Source: Prinia subflava
Lineage: Eukaryota; Chordata; Aves; Passeriformes; Cisticolidae
DNA length: 64,000 nt
Direction: 5' to 3'
Assembly: GCF_021018805.1 (NCBI RefSeq)
Contig: NC_086247.1
Span: 118,393,094 to 118,457,093, forward strand
Part shown: piece by piece, positions 1 to 14,273 of the stretch
Layout: every line of letters starts with the position of its first letter
Numbering within the stretch: position 1 is the first letter of the stretch
The notes under the pieces: model-generated
Database searches by the model: none
Seen by the model: only the letters and a program-made list of their open reading frames with translations
What the model was told of the DNA's origin: nothing
Translations under genes and position numbers: made by a program

Positions 1-3000
1 AGTTTTCTTTGAACAGGATCTGTTATGATGTTTTAAAGAAAGAGCAAATGAAAGAGATCTGTTCTTTTATAGTTTAAGTTCCAGTTCTCCATGTGAAATT
101 CAGAATAAAATGTGCTCCCAAGGGTTTTACAGAAAAGGGGTTTATAGCAAACCCCAGGGGTTTACAGGAAAACCCCTTCGGGAGGCAATTACTTATAACT
201 TCCTTTCCCAAACACAGCCATGCTAGCCGACAACATTAACATAGTTCAGAATTTTACACACTGAATTTCACCATACGTATTAGCTGATGGTATTTGAGTT
301 GCTATGAAGTGCTGCCTGAGCCTACAGATGGCATTGAAGCATCAGCAGCGGCTTTGTCAGGTTGCAATAATTCCACCGCTGCTGCATTCAAGAGTAGTTA
401 TCTCGCTGTTAAGGCTGCTCCATCCTGTGCTCACTGCCTGAGACTTTCTCATGCAAAATACTTGAATCAAAGCCCTTATCTCCCTCCTTCCTGGTATTTA
501 AATAAAGCATTATTGCTCCACAGTCTGCATCCTTCTGATGTAAAAAGAAAAATAAACATGACTAATTGACTAATTCTTGTGACAGTACAGCTTTTTCAAA
601 CATGGCTTTCTGCAGTAGTTATGAGCTATCATTTTCACAAGGAATGGGATACTCCAAGAACCAAATCACTCTAGTGGTTTGCTCCATCTAGTGTCTCTTC
701 ATCTTTCTATGATTCAACTGCATTTCTGACATCAGTTTCAAACAATATGATCGTATTTGGCTTATGAATCCAAAAGCTGAATGAATTGTAAGCACAGAAA
801 ACTGTGGTTTCACATGTTCTTTTCTTTAACTTGGCAACCCTAAATACAATTCAGAGTTCAAGTTTACAAATCGTAAATTGTTTGTTTCCTATTTTGACAA
901 TTCCAGTAATCTGTAAGACTGACAGGGTATCCAATATTTGTACAGCTCAACTGTACTCCTCTGCAAACTACTTAAATTCATGTCCAACAAAGTGTAACCT
1001 GTGGCAAACCCGAATGGGCTTAATTTGTAGCCAGAATTTCCTCAGCTATCAGCACTCTAGGCTGTAAATACACACTATCGTTTCAGCAGAAAGTGTTATC
1101 CATGTAGCACTGGAAACTCAAAGAACCACCTGCCCATATAAGTTGGCAAGGAAAGGACCAGGGAAAAGCTGACCTGGTAGGCAAGAAAGTGGGTTTTGCC
1201 TTGATTTGTGCCTGGAGATGGACCATTTATCTGGGCCACAATCCTGATCCTGTGGATTGAGGTTGTCCCTGTGTCCCAGCAAAGATGTGTCTGGTGATGG
1301 GAACTCCAAGCTGAGTGTAGCTGCCCCCCTGCCTGTACTGCTGGCTCCACGAACAGACCAGGACCCCACTCCTGGTGCTTCAGTCCCCAAGGAACAGCCT
1401 TCCCCTACAAAAGTGAAGAGCGACTGACAGGTTTGAAATGGAGAAAATGGAAAAGAAGGCCCTGGCCCTAATATAACCCAGACAGTGCTGCAGGATGCAA
1501 AGAACGGAAGAATCCAGATGCATAAGAAGAATAGTCTCATCAAATCTCACGCACAGTTTTTCTAATCCGGAGTAGGCAGCGGTTAACTCGATGTACCCTT
1601 GAGCTGCTGACAATCAGTTTGCAACTCAGATGACACCAGAGGTCACTCTATCCCTGTTTTTGCTTTGAAGTGGTGCAGCAAGGTGGAACTGATACTCACC
1701 CTTATGGAGGGGTATCTATATCAAGCTTCACAAGAAATTCCCTTGCCATCTTCTTATTAAAAACCAGCTGGTGAGTAGACTGAAAATCTTTCTTTAATGT
1801 TCTGGACAGACTGGTGTGCAACAAATGAAGTTGGATTATTTTGGCAGCCTGTCTTAACAAATCCATACCTGTTTTGCTTTAGGAGCCCAGCAATTTCCCT
1901 GCTACTAGCTTGGACTCATTTGCTTGTCTCTGTTTCGTGCATTTACTTTCCTGTATTTTAGTGTACCACCTTATGAATCTCAAAATGCAGATAAAATTGC
2001 AACCTGACTCTTTCATTGTTAAGTTGGAGCTGGATAACAGCCTTCTGGTCATTCTATGTTAATATCTTTAGGACTTCTCAAATAATTCAAACTTCACATT
2101 TCATCTATGTCCAGCCAGTTTACTTGGTTGGTTTTTCTTTTTAGGTCAATGTATATGTAAAGCAGTTTATGACACTGTTCTGCTATGCAATGTTGAAGTC
2201 AACATGTTTGCCACCACTGAAGTTCATCCTGGAGGTGCAGTCTGCTTGTAAATGTTTACTTGTAGATGAAAATCTCCCCTTCATCCTTAGGGAGGTTTTT
2301 GGCAATACCTTTTTGACACGAGCAGCTCATTACCAGCTCTGCCTAGTGCTAACGTGTCATAGAGAAATACAAAAGGCTTTTTCTGCCTAGAGACGTCTGC
2401 CAAAGCCCGTGACCCTGCTGTGCCTACGGGCTTTCACTCTTTAGAATCGGCTGTGATTTGCAAGCGCTGCGCTACAGTTTTCACACTTCTGCAGCAAGTC
2501 AGCTCCTTCCACGGCAGCTATAGACAAGGCAAACACATGCCTTCTTCACCTAGTCTCACCTTCAAGAATAAGACTCAAGTTTCCCCCATTTACCCTCTGC
2601 CGATCGTGACTTTTCTTTCCAGGATCAGGCGGCGTAGCAGCTGCAGCACCGTGCAGACCGGTGCACTCGACTCCTACTTCAAATGAACAAAGCACTTTCT
2701 GTTTGCTTGCAGAATGACAGACTGCTCGGGTTATGGCACCCTGCTCTCCGAGAGTTCCGGGAAGGGTTATTCTCGGCTCTATCATCCAGACTGGGCATGC
2801 TTTGGAACTGCCTACAAGATTCATTTTCTTGTCTGATGGAAATGTATCTCCCTGTGGTGTCCCAGCCAAAATCTGGACTTTTTAAATAGGATCTCTGTCC
2901 CCCACCCCTAGTTGCAAAATCTTCTGCCTTAGATCAGTCACAAGAATTGCTCTCTCTCATACTGATTTGTTTTCATTCATTAGTATCGTTTCTTAATATG

Positions 3001-3523
3001 TGTTTTTCTTCTGTCTCAGAGTTCAATTAAAAACATGGAATAAATAGAAATATACTTAACTCAGTGTGTGGGCTTTTAAAATTGATTTTAGCATTTTTTT
3101 TCTGAAACAAATTATTAAAACAACTCTTTCAAGGAGCATGAGCTACAGAAATACTATAGCTTCCAGTAAAAGACAAGCACCAGGATGCAAGGCTTGACAG
3201 CCTGATAATTGACTGTGTAACCGAGGCATAGTCAAATACTTTCTTGCTCAGAGCAGATGTTTATAGAACAATAGACCTGATTTTGGAACCTTAGCTTGAT
3301 CTTTTGGGTGTAGCATACTTGACTAAAATCAAGATAACCTCTGAGTATATATTGGCTGATATTATTTTGCACAAAAAGCTTCAACAAACCTCCCAGAAAT
3401 TCTGTAGTGAAAATCTAGTTAGTCATCCATCACACTCAAAATTTCACTGTGAGAATTACACAAGCATCATGTTTTCACTCGAGGTTATTTACCACTGTTT
3501 TTGAATACCTTTGCTGCTATTCT

Positions 3524-3561
<38 letters not shown>

Positions 3562-6500
3562 TCTCTAACTGTATTTTACTGCCAGATCATGAACATTTAG
3601 TCTGTGTAAGTGTATAATAAGGACATTAAGTGTAATTAAAATCCTTCTAAGCAAAATTATTACTTAGTCAATTAATAGAAATATACTTAAAATTGTTCCT
3701 TGATTTTAATCTGTTGACAGTGCAACTGCTGTTTCTAGTGGTCTTTCTGTATGTATTGACTCTTCTAGTCAGCAGTATTGCATCAATAAATGCATATGCC
3801 TGTCATGCCCTGATTGAATAACAGAACTTAACACCTCATTATTACCCAAAACCTTCTGTCTCAATTTAAATTTTATTTTTCAACAGTTTGAACTTCAGAA
3901 AGCTACAGTTAAAGCAAGAGACTTCTGAAATTATAGAAAACATTAAATATTGAATACTTAGGAAAAAGAATATATGTTGTTTGTATGTTGCAACAACTCC
4001 CCCAAGATCAAGGTACAATTTGTTCAGTAAGTTGTAAACACCTTTAGAGAGGGCATATGAAATAGTTAAAGTAGACTGTATGCTGCAAGATAAAACCATC
4101 TGATTTTACTTTGTCTAGTAATTAGCATATCGAAGACAGAAACTCAGCTGGGATTTCCATTTACTGCCACCAGAGAAATCATAAACAGCTGAAACAATGT
4201 TATTTGTAAAAGATACATAAAACAATAGTTGAAAATACTGAAAAATAACTTACAGTAAGAAGAAACACATTACTATACAATAGTGAAATACAAGAAAAGA
4301 CAGGCATTGTTTTCAGTAAAAGAGGAGTGGGAAGTATATAGTTTTCAGAATTTATCATGTCAAGTTTACTTGCTTTCATTCCAGTTAACTCTTCTCACAG
4401 AGATTTTATGATTAAAAAAACAAGTCTTCGTAAATAGCACAACAAATTGTATATAAAATTAAAAGAGAAACTATATTATATATAGTGGGAGAAAAAAAAG
4501 CAGTAGTCCCCAGAATGCTCTTCAGGACTTCAAAAAGGACTAGTAGGTAGTCAGTACAGTGTCTGCTGTTCAGGGCTGATCATCTATTCACTTTGAAAAC
4601 AAGGATCACTTTTTTCAAACTTTTAAACCTGGAGTACACCACCTGGAGTAAAACAGAATTTATGAGCAAACCTTATGAAACCTTTGAAGTCTTTGGGCTC
4701 CCTCTTGCATTTGAAAATACTGGTGCTATGCATGTATTGCAAGGGTGCTGCCAGCTGCCAGCGACACCCAATAAGCGGCATGCTGCGATCTACGCGCTTT
4801 GTACATGTGGCCTGAAAGAGGGGTGAAGGAAAGCAGCAGAGAAACACAATGACACAGCATCAGGTTTTAAGCTTTTGGCTTAAGGCAATGTGTTTACACA
4901 CCAAAACTGCACAATTTTACTCCACAGAAGTCGGGAAAGCACGAGTAGCTTGAGCCATCCCTGGTGCTCGTGTTCTAAGCGTTTATTCCCACACAGAAGA
5001 GCAGGAAAAGCTGTAGCACTCAGTCTGTCTATAAAGGGTGCATGTGAGGAACTGCACAGTGCAGCTCCACTGGGAAAGAAATCACAAACCAACCACCTCA
5101 TGTACTGCTCATGTTGATATAACTACATCTTGATCAAGCTTTAACAGGGGTAGCAATTTACCAGGGCTGAGAGTGTCCCTGCAGATATCAGAGAAAGGCA
5201 AAACAGCTACAGGAGAAAAGACTGAAAATATATCAAAAAGCATTAAAACTGCCTAAAGTCTTAATAGCTAATACATAAAATAAGTCAATACTTTAAATGA
5301 AGGCAGATAATAGTTGAGAAATGAAGGATGAAGTATTTTTCTAATTCAGGAAGTGCTCAAAACTGATTGGAGAATTGGAGTGTGTATTTTTTATGGTTTA
5401 GTGACTGAAAATGATGATATAAATGAAACCACTGAGCAAGAAAGTTCATTTCAGGCTAATGCACAGACCTAGAAAAACTCAGGGCTCTATTATCTTATAA
5501 AAGTAATAATGGCATTCACCTCTACCTGATGTAGCATGCTTTTCTGATTAAGCAGCCTTACAGACGATGAGCATAGCCATAATTTTTCAATAGTGGAGAC
5601 ATTATTCACAAATTTAAACATAATTTTAAAAAGTCAGTTTGCCAAAGACTTTTCAAAACTTGTAAGAAGAAGAAGAATGTCATTAATTAGAAACAGAGAA
5701 CTGCCCATCCTGACTCCAGAGATCAATATTTGTCACTCACGGTATGTCCCTGTCACACTTCTGTTCACTCAACAGGGAGACGGCATGATAAACAGGAAAA
5801 TGCAATTATCTTTTTTAAAAGAACACTTTTTTCACTCCTAACCACAACTAAATGAAAGATAGAGTGTAAAAATTCATTTTTGCTGATCCAAACAGCATTA
5901 TAAACAGGCAGTCAGAGAGAAGGTCAGGGCAAGATCTATCTTCACCTGCACAGCTCTCATTGCCCTGTGCGTGTCCCAGCTCACTGTGGCAACATAACTG
6001 CAAAATTCCCTTTCCTCCACTGACTACATTGCAGCCGCATCAATCTCCAAATGCATTTAAAGCAGACCATTCACATCAGTAGAAATGTTTGGTTGTCACA
6101 AAAGGGAATTTTTCTCAATGGCAACATGCACTCCTCTAAGCGTGTGGTGCCCAGGCAACCTCCCAGCCACCCACATACAGGCTCCAAAAAGCAGAGTTGG
6201 CTGAGCTCATGTACACAGATGTAGGGATTGAGATGGGACAGCAGTGGAGGGCTGAGGAGAGAGCAAGAAACCAAACTGAGTGCAGTCTCGACTGTCATCT
6301 AGAACAGTAACTGAGGTGGAGCCTCACGGCACACCCAAGTTTTCTACCAAAGAGAACCAACTGCTTTGATCCAAAAGAGAAGCTGGGAAAGAAGCAACAT
6401 CTGAGCAGTGTGCACAACTGACAGAGACCCAGGAATGAAGCGGAAAATGACGGCAGACACACCCTACTCTAGCCTCCCACAGGGCGAGGCCAAGCTTGGT

Positions 6501-6597
6501 GTCATCCTACCCTCTCAGGGTTGCTGCTCCTTGAGATTTTCCTCGGGGTTGCTGTTCTCTGAGGTAATAAGGTTTTTCATCTTCTCTTTGCCCTAAG
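1..6597. other. Intergenic, no gene supported
   Basis: AT-rich with slightly GC-richer islands near 1,100-1,620, 2,400-2,860, 4,740-5,110 and 5,940-6,560. Reading frames are short, overlap on both strands and match nothing I know. A T34 tract is the only clear repeat. Some of the islands could be old repeats I cannot name. Confidence 0.6.
3527..3560. repeat. T34 homopolymer
   Basis: 34 consecutive T in otherwise unremarkable intergenic DNA. Confidence 0.9.
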
Positions 6598-7290
6598 TGT
6601 TTCACACTGGAGCCAGAGACAACAAGCTGAGTCCGCCAGTGCGTGCATGTTTCCAAAGTTGTTTATTCTTCATTATCTCAGTTCTTTCTCAGCTCTGCCA
6701 GGCCTCCCTGGCAGGGTACCTTATCTTAGTTCTTTCTCAGCTCTGCAAGGCATGTCTAGTAGAGTAGGACACGTGGCAAACTCGGGCGGATCAGAGAGCC
6801 TCGCACTTTATGTACAGTACCCTTGACTCAACTACTGTCTAAAACGTACTTTTTATTTACAAAATTTTGCTAACGCTTACTACTTATGCTAACATGTTGT
6901 TTCTACTCTAAACTAATCTCTAAAATCTAACTCAGCAAAAGATGGGGGACGAGAGCAAGAACAAGGAGCACAGGGGCCACTCTCCGATTCTTCCATCTTG
7001 TTTCTTCAACCTCATATACTAAAAATCTTAGATTCTACATTTACATTCTATGATAAACTAAATACTACTTATTTTGAATTCTTTCAGCTTGTGATTCTTC
7101 ATACAATGTGGGCATTCACTTCCATGGACAGGGATTAGAGGCAGTGTCCTCCTGGGCTCTGTGTGAGACTGGTTGACCCCCTTGTACAGATCTCAGACTC
7201 CCTTGTCTGGTCTCCAGACCCTCCAGGGTGGCCAGAGGGATGTTCTAGACTCCGGCACTACTAACCCCTCTGTCATTCAGCAGAAGCAGA
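6598..7290 (-). mobile_element. LTR-like element, minus strand (right border unclear)
   Basis: The + strand starts TGTTTCACACTGG, with GTTTATTC at about 6660 (reverse AATAAA), as expected for an inverted R-U5. Two copies of TCTTAGTTCTTTCTCAGCTC-like sequence lie at about 6,675-6,745. The interior is a mix of AT-rich and GC-rich blocks. No retroviral frame and no target duplication were found. Confidence 0.4.
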
Positions 7291-9201
7291 CAGTAAACTA
7301 CCGCAATCGCAATTTTAAACACCAACTAATCGTAACCTCACACTTACTTCAAAAAGCTTCTTCGGGTTGCCCCACAATAGCTTGCTTTTGGTGAATAAGG
7401 CAACCCATTCCTGGTTTTTTTCTGATGTGGCTTTACCTAGATTGTCTGATAATCAGATCGTCTTTGTCTTGCAAACAGCAGGTCAGCACCTGAAAGGCAT
7501 CACACACAAAGCTACGTGTGGCGGGTGTTTGATGAACATCCTGAAAGTGCTATTAGGATAATAGCCAGGTTTATCTGCCGGTGGGAAACCACAGCTCAGT
7601 AAGAGAACTTCAATAAGAGAACTCAGCCTTTTGAAATCTTTTCTCCAGAAACATCAGATTTAGGAGTGCAAGTCCAGTGTTTAAAAAAAAATCCCAAACA
7701 AACAACTCTGTCTTTAAAGCTACTCTGTTGTGTAATGTCAGGACTCAAGTGCACATACACAATATACAGTCTCTTTCGGGTCATCCCCTCCCAGGAGTCT
7801 GGCTACCACTCTTCGGTGTCAGCTTCGACACAGAGGAGTTGTGTAACTTTGAATCAAACTGTTTCTAAAAGTATAGTGTGAGAAAGAGCTGTAAGATGTG
7901 TTATCTGGGGCCTCTGCCCTTGGCTCAGCCCTTGAGCTCAGGCCCTTGCTGTCAGTCCTTGCCTGTGTTGCATTATAGATATGGCTGTGCCTGGCTATTT
8001 TCTTTGCTGATCCTGTGATTGCTTTCTGATTTGAATTTGCGGCTTGCCCATAGACCTGTCTTCTCATTTCCAACTGCTTCTGCACGATTTGGTACTTTGT
8101 CATTCAACATGCAGTGGAATCAGTGAATCCTGGTCTCTTATGGATCCTCTTATGCTACAATTATTCTCCTCCACCCAGTCCGTCCTTCACTCAGAAAGCA
8201 GCAGAGCTGCCCTCACTGTGTCTGCAAGAGCTCACTGACAGTAAAAGCCTGAGCTCCCAACACACATTACCTCCCCATCTCCACCATGCCTCCAAATCTC
8301 TGATGGTGAGTAATTTTCTGAGCTTCTTTCTCTGCTGAAATGAGTAAATGGAAAGTCATGACCAAAGCAGATGGACCAGACAGGCCATTTAAACTCTGTC
8401 CATTTACTGAAGAAATCCATTAATAGAACACCATAACTTCTGTCAATGGTAAATGAGCAACAAAGTCTACAGTGCACACTGTCAGCTTCTCAACTGAGGA
8501 TCTAGCTGACATCAGCCAGTACCAACTCATGCTTGTTTTGTCAAGCAAGAAAAGCTATTGGAGCACTTGACTATCCAGTCCTCACTAGTGATAATCAGTG
8601 TTATGACAACTCATTGATGTGCATCATGAACAAAATGCATTGATTTTGTCTCTAATTCCTTGAGAATTAGACATTTATTAGTTATTTTCTTGTCTTGCAG
8701 AGAAACTTCAGCTCAAAGCATAGCAAAGACAAATTAAATTTGTTATGATTATTAGTCTTTTTTGCTGTCAGGATGCCATGTATTTTCTGCTCAACAACAC
8801 AAGACTAAACAAGCACCTTTGTATGACTCTTCTGAAACAGCAGTGAAGACTTACCCATCTTGTTCAAACACTTTCATAGTAGAAGACAGTACTTCTGCAT
8901 GTTCAGAGTATTCAGGGAAGACAAAAATTAGCAAAACAAGAAGTCAAACATCACATTTTCAATCCCCTGATTTGTCTCCTATGATACATGTAAAGAAAAT
9001 AATATTATTCCACACTTCTCTAAGTTTCAAAGGAACACAATCCAATGGAATCTGAATTTATGGCCAAAAGATGGAGTGTCACTCTTCCTATTACCCCTGT
9101 GCAAGTCTATATTTCCTCTCCATGGATGAAACACTTTTTCCTTAGCTTCTATAATTGTTCTTGAGGAACCCATAATGGCTGACTGTGAAGGCCGATGAGC
9201 C
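7291..9201. other. Intergenic, no gene supported
   Basis: Mixed composition; no recognised repeat family or coding exon. Reading frames stay under 100 codons. Confidence 0.55.
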
Positions 9202-9938
9202 TGTCAGGCCTCAGCCCTGAGGGATGTCCCTTGAATGGAAGGTGATAAACTCATCTCAACCCTCCCCAGGAGAGACAACCCTTAAATGAGGCAGGTGTCT
9301 GGTCAGAGTAAAGTACCCATTGTCCTCTGGTATGCCCTTTCCAACCCATTGGTTTCTCCCCTTGGTACCACCCCTGTTTTCCCTCATAACACCTCAACTG
9401 TGCCCTTGTTCTGGAGGGAGCCGCCGCCCCGCCCCTGGGTGCCCTTTGCAGGGCTGGATAATAAAGGCCACCCGGTGGAATCTGCTACACGGCACCCCTG
9501 TCTCTTTGTCCCTGAGTCGGCCTGGGAACACTTCGCAAGGCAGAGCTGAATCACTGCTGGGAGCTGAAACCACTGCCGGGAGCTGAATCCCTGCAGCCAC
9601 TGGCTGCGCCTTGCTGGGGCTGCCCGGTGGCCGGAGACTGCCCGAGCCCCCTGTAAGGCTGCCTCCAGCCAGACCTCTCTCTCTGGGAAGATGTCCAGTG
9701 GAGGGTGATAAACTCATCTCAACCCTCCCCAGGAGAGACAACCCTTAGACGAGGCAGGTCTCTCTCTGGTCAGGGTAAAGTGCCCATAGTCCTCTGGTAT
9801 GCCCTTTCCAACCCACCGGTTCCTCCCCTTGGTACCACCCCTGCTTCCCCCATAAATACCCCAGCTGTACCTGGGGTACAGATCTCTCTGGGAAGATTGC
9901 AGCAATCCAGGTCAGGCTAGACACCCCTGTCAAGCCCA
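9202..9938 (+). mobile_element. Chimeric 1.5-unit ERV LTR
   Basis: Unit A (9202 to about 9690) matches the full LTR at 20722-21254, with AATAAA at 9460-9465. At about 9691-9697 it switches, through a shared GATGTCC, into the U3 of a second copy. That copy, B (about 9697-9938), is more diverged, lacks the central 250 bases, keeps a CATAAATA TATA-like box at about 9851 and ends with the AAGCCCA terminus. No target duplication is visible. Confidence 0.65.
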
Positions 9939-11177
9939 TAGCTGACCTCATGTATTTGGGTAAATGTGGCTACAAAACACTATCTCCAGATATTTCTACC
10001 TCATTCAGCAAAGGTAAAATAGCACATCATTTTAAACTCCGGTCACTTGTAACTACGATTGTCATCAATGCAAAATGGAGCTGCACTGCATTTCAGGATG
10101 TATGTTCAGCTGATCTACATTGTTCAGGACATTTTTGATTTCATGCTTCAAATAGTTTTACAGATGGAACGTAGTTTGGAATGAAGTTTTCATATTGTGA
10201 TATAAGAATTAAGGAAGATTGAAATACTTGTAATGGGCCTACTGTTGGGGCTTGCATAATTATAGCAGTCTATGCTGAACCTGGTCCAGTTCTAGTGGAG
10301 AAAGTATGTTACACTGAAAAGACAATTTTGTCTGAAGTGGCATTTGAAATTGTGAAATTTCAATTCAACTAAGCTGATATATTGCAATATGTCCTGTAAA
10401 TGTTCTCCTTGTTTCACGACTCATCAGCTAACACTGGATTTCATGCTGCTTATTAAAACCACTAATCATTACTTCATTTAAAAACATTAGATTCCTTTTC
10501 AAATATATGCCATATATTTTAAACACCAAAATGATCAAATGAGCATCATTTGAGGGCGTGAGGGTTCTGTTAATTTGAAAAACACAGTGCAAGTGAAGAT
10601 TTTAAAACATCTTTGTACCTTGAACACTTGCATTAAACCTGTGTAGACATGATTGTCTTGCAATCATCACAACTTTATTTAGCCTCTCTAGATCTGACCA
10701 AGGACAACATTTTCTTTATTCCTTGTAAAAAAATGGTGAAAATACCCACTAAGGAGATATGATTTATTTGCTAGAAATGTTCAGAACAGATCTTTAAGCT
10801 CTGACAATGCCTCATTCCTACAGAAATTGACAGCTGACTGAGAGTTTATTGTCTGGTTATCACATGAAGTCAAATTCTAACTCTCAATAATGCTTCTCAC
10901 AGCTGTAACTGCTGTCTGAACTACCTCCCGTAACTAACTCAACCTGAATCAGTGTTATGGGAATGTTTTACAATGTGCAAGCATTTCTGCTTGTTCAGTG
11001 TAGCAAACAAACTTACCCCCTGTAGGAGAATACAGGCCAGGGATGCCAGCAATATGAGTCAAAAATCACATTTGCATACAGGCAGCCAAGCACAGGATTT
11101 GTTTCCTCAGGTGGTTTATGAAATTCAGTCTTGATAAAGTGACAACCTTCAAAAGCATTGATCAGAACAGAACGGAG

Positions 11178-11465
11178 TGTCACAGATGACACGAAAAGAA
11201 TCACACGAGGACACACAGGTGTGCAGAGCAGGAAAAGGGGAGAGTTTATTTACAAAGCTCAATTTTATGCATTTCCTATGGGGCCTGTGGATTGGAGGAT
11301 GGAATTCCACCTCTCAAACTACATTGGTCAAGCCAACTGTCAATCAACATTCTCCTCCCAGCTAAAAATATGTAAACAAAGAAAGAGTGAGCAAAACATG
11401 GCCATTGTTTATAGCACAAACTGTGAGAAAGTAAAAATTCTGACTCCAATATGAAGAACATTACA
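11178..11465 (-). mobile_element. LTR-like element, minus strand (tentative)
   Basis: The + strand starts TGTCACAGATGACACG. Near 11,248 it carries GTTTATTTAC, which contains TTTATT, the reverse of an AATAAA signal. Composition and layout fit an LTR end; the right border and target duplication are not identified. Confidence 0.35.
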
Positions 11466-14228
11466 GAAGGCTTAGAAAAGTCTTCAAAACCAGGGCGACA
11501 ACAGAGCCTCTGGCACACATCTCCAACATTAAGCCCATAAGCTCGCAGCCACTTTCTGAACGCAGCAGAAAGAAAACCAGCATTGCTCGCTCACAGCACG
11601 CCCTACTCAGTCCAGGGACAAGTAACTTCCCACTTCTGCTGTTCATGCAGCTTTGATTAGAGTGTCCAAACAGCTTGGAGGGTGTGAGCGAGCGCTGCTC
11701 TGGCCCTGGGCTTCCACAGCCTCGCTGTGCTGGGAAAGTTCTCCTGACACAGTGGGAGTTTGCCTGCTCTGGCTGTTTCCAGTGTCCATTGCCAAGGTCT
11801 TTTTTTGTCTCAGGCTATCTGACAGGCTGGACTCTTTTCTGTCCAGCACCCAAACTGCAGCATCACAATGATTTCCCCAGATGTTTCTCAATTCTATGAA
11901 AGAAAATTGGAGTACTGAGGTTTTTCTGTAAGATTAGTAAATACCATGACCCAGCCTGCTCCGCTATGGATGGAAGACTATTCTGCATATGTTAATGAAG
12001 ACAACAGGTGTAAAAGAAAATGAAAATATCACAGGAGAATTAGGGAAATTTACAAAGAGTAGGATTGATAGAAAGAACTGTTTTTCCAGTGGAAATACAG
12101 ACAGCTAAATTATAAGGACTACATTGAATATTATTGACTGCGTTATTCTCTGATGAGCTTTCCTTGCCAACAATGCAAGAATTTTACTGGGTTTGGGGGG
12201 AAGGGTGTGTGGGGGGTGGTGTTTCAAACTCCAACCTTTCATTAGAGAAGTCTGGGACTAGGAATTGCCACGTCTCCTTCAAAAACAGATTATTTTGCTT
12301 GGTTTTGTCAAGATTTTAGAGAGGAACTGTCTGTCCCAGTTCACACCCATTCCCACAGGTATGTATTTATTTAAGTGAAACAAACAAAATGTTTGATTTA
12401 AGTCACTTGATTTTCAGGTGATTTTTAAGTGGCTATCCTAAGGAAATGAGGCTTTTGTGTCTGCCCTGTATCTCCACTGACTCCTGATAATGATAGAAAC
12501 CACTGGCTCATTTCAGGCAAATCTGGCAGTTGGACAGAGATCTCATAGTAAGTTCTGGCAAATTTTCTGATAATCAGCAGCTGGACAGAAGAGCCTAATA
12601 AAAAGGGGCACCTTAACTTGTGTCTCCACTCAGCAGGAGTCCAGAGTCTGGTTAGATCATGGTCAGCCAAGCCATGTGTTATTCCATGTCCCCAGTGACT
12701 GTAAAGGAGAAGGGAGGTGACAGGAGATATGGAGGAGGACGAAGGTGCATGACCACAAGCATGTGAAATACAAATCACCAGGAAAGGAAATTCCATTAGG
12801 TCAGCTAACAGATGAACTTACTTTCGCACTCCCTTATGCCTCATAGTAGTTTAGAGTAATGTTATTTGGATTGGCTTTGGCAGCAGGTAACTAGAAGATC
12901 AAAATGCTGTCTGTCCATCTGTTGCGTCAATTACTGTAATTTCTTCCCCTATGTGTTGTTTGTATCGTGTTTAGATGTTATTCAGAGTTTTTTTTATCAA
13001 TAAACATGGCAATAACTACCAGGGCATACAGATCTATGACAATGTGAAGGGGGGAAATAAAGCTAAAATAATGTGTTTGGTAATGTTTACTGAATTAAGA
13101 AAAGGCTCTCCTAAACATAGGGGTTTTCTGAATTGTTTGAGTGCTGTATAACAGCTGCTAGGAGGAAAAAAAAAAAGGTTTTTTATCAACTTTGGTATTT
13201 TTCAGCTTTTAGGAGAGAATAAATCTAAAGAGCATTAGTTAAATATTTTTTTCCCTGATCAGGTCATGCCAGTTTCAATTTTTTTCTTGGAAAACAAGAT
13301 GACCTGTACCTTCATGTCACATATAATCCACCAAGGCAGCTATGGTAATAGAAAAAGAATTTTACAGACTTTACGATTTCAAGATTTCATAACATATCTC
13401 TAGATAATAAGAGACAAGTGTCTGTATTAAAAAGAGATGCACTGACATGCAAATACACAACCAAGCACTGACCTGACTGAATTTTTATCATACTTCATTG
13501 CTACAACTTACGTTATTTTAGATCAGGTCTAAAGTAACATACTCCTTGGATGGGGTATGAAAAAGGATATATCTCTTTTGATCCTGCAATTATTAATTTT
13601 ATTACAGACATTTAATCATGAGGTTAAATTCAGATTTCTTGGGAGGATAAAGAAAAGTTCCCCTATGTTTTCCACAATTATAGGAATTTAAACATTTCCA
13701 TTAAATCTATTCTCTTTTGCATAGTTTTTCTTCAGAGTAGTAGTTAAAAATAAATATTTTTAAATAATTTCAGAATCGGTAATTCTACCCTTATGCTTAT
13801 AAAGAAAATATCTACAATGTGGAAATGTTGTTTCTAAATTTTAAAGACAGGAACTGGTAAAAACGTGCATTGTAGCTAAAGAAGTAGCAAACATAAGTCT
13901 CCTTGCTGCCAGAGCTTATACACACCAACCAACCACCTAATCCTGGTCAATACCATTGAGGGGCTTGAATGAATTTAAATGATGCATTAAAGTGTGTGTT
14001 TAGCAGCTGGAGAGGGAGAAGGTGGATGTTTTTGTGAATGTGCTTCTGCACACGCGGGGTACTGAACCCAGAGACACACCAGGAGACAGACTAGGAAAAT
14101 TTGGATGTCATTAATGGAATAATAAAATGGAATTAAATGTTGTAGTGCAAATACTCTGTCATGCTGCTGGGAAGCAACAAGAAGAATCTTCACAATGAGC
14201 TGAGCTGGAAATAGGAGACAAAAACCAA

Positions 14229-14229
<1 letters not shown>

Positions 14230-14271
<42 letters not shown>
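14230..14271. repeat. A42 homopolymer
   Basis: 42 consecutive A. An AATAAA lies about 110 bases upstream, but no retrocopied gene is recognisable before it. Confidence 0.9.

Positions 14272-14273
<2 letters not shown>

Noticed and set aside
1118..1543. 141-codon minus-strand frame with a hydrophobic start
   Set aside because: It looks like a signal peptide, but the rest is low-complexity S/P/G with no known domain and other frames are open over the same stretch. No promoter or splice context is seen.
9286..9586. Two overlapping frames repeated almost identically at 20869-21169 on the other strand
   Set aside because: The similarity is from a shared LTR, and several frames are preserved at once, which points to nucleotide-level identity and not coding selection.
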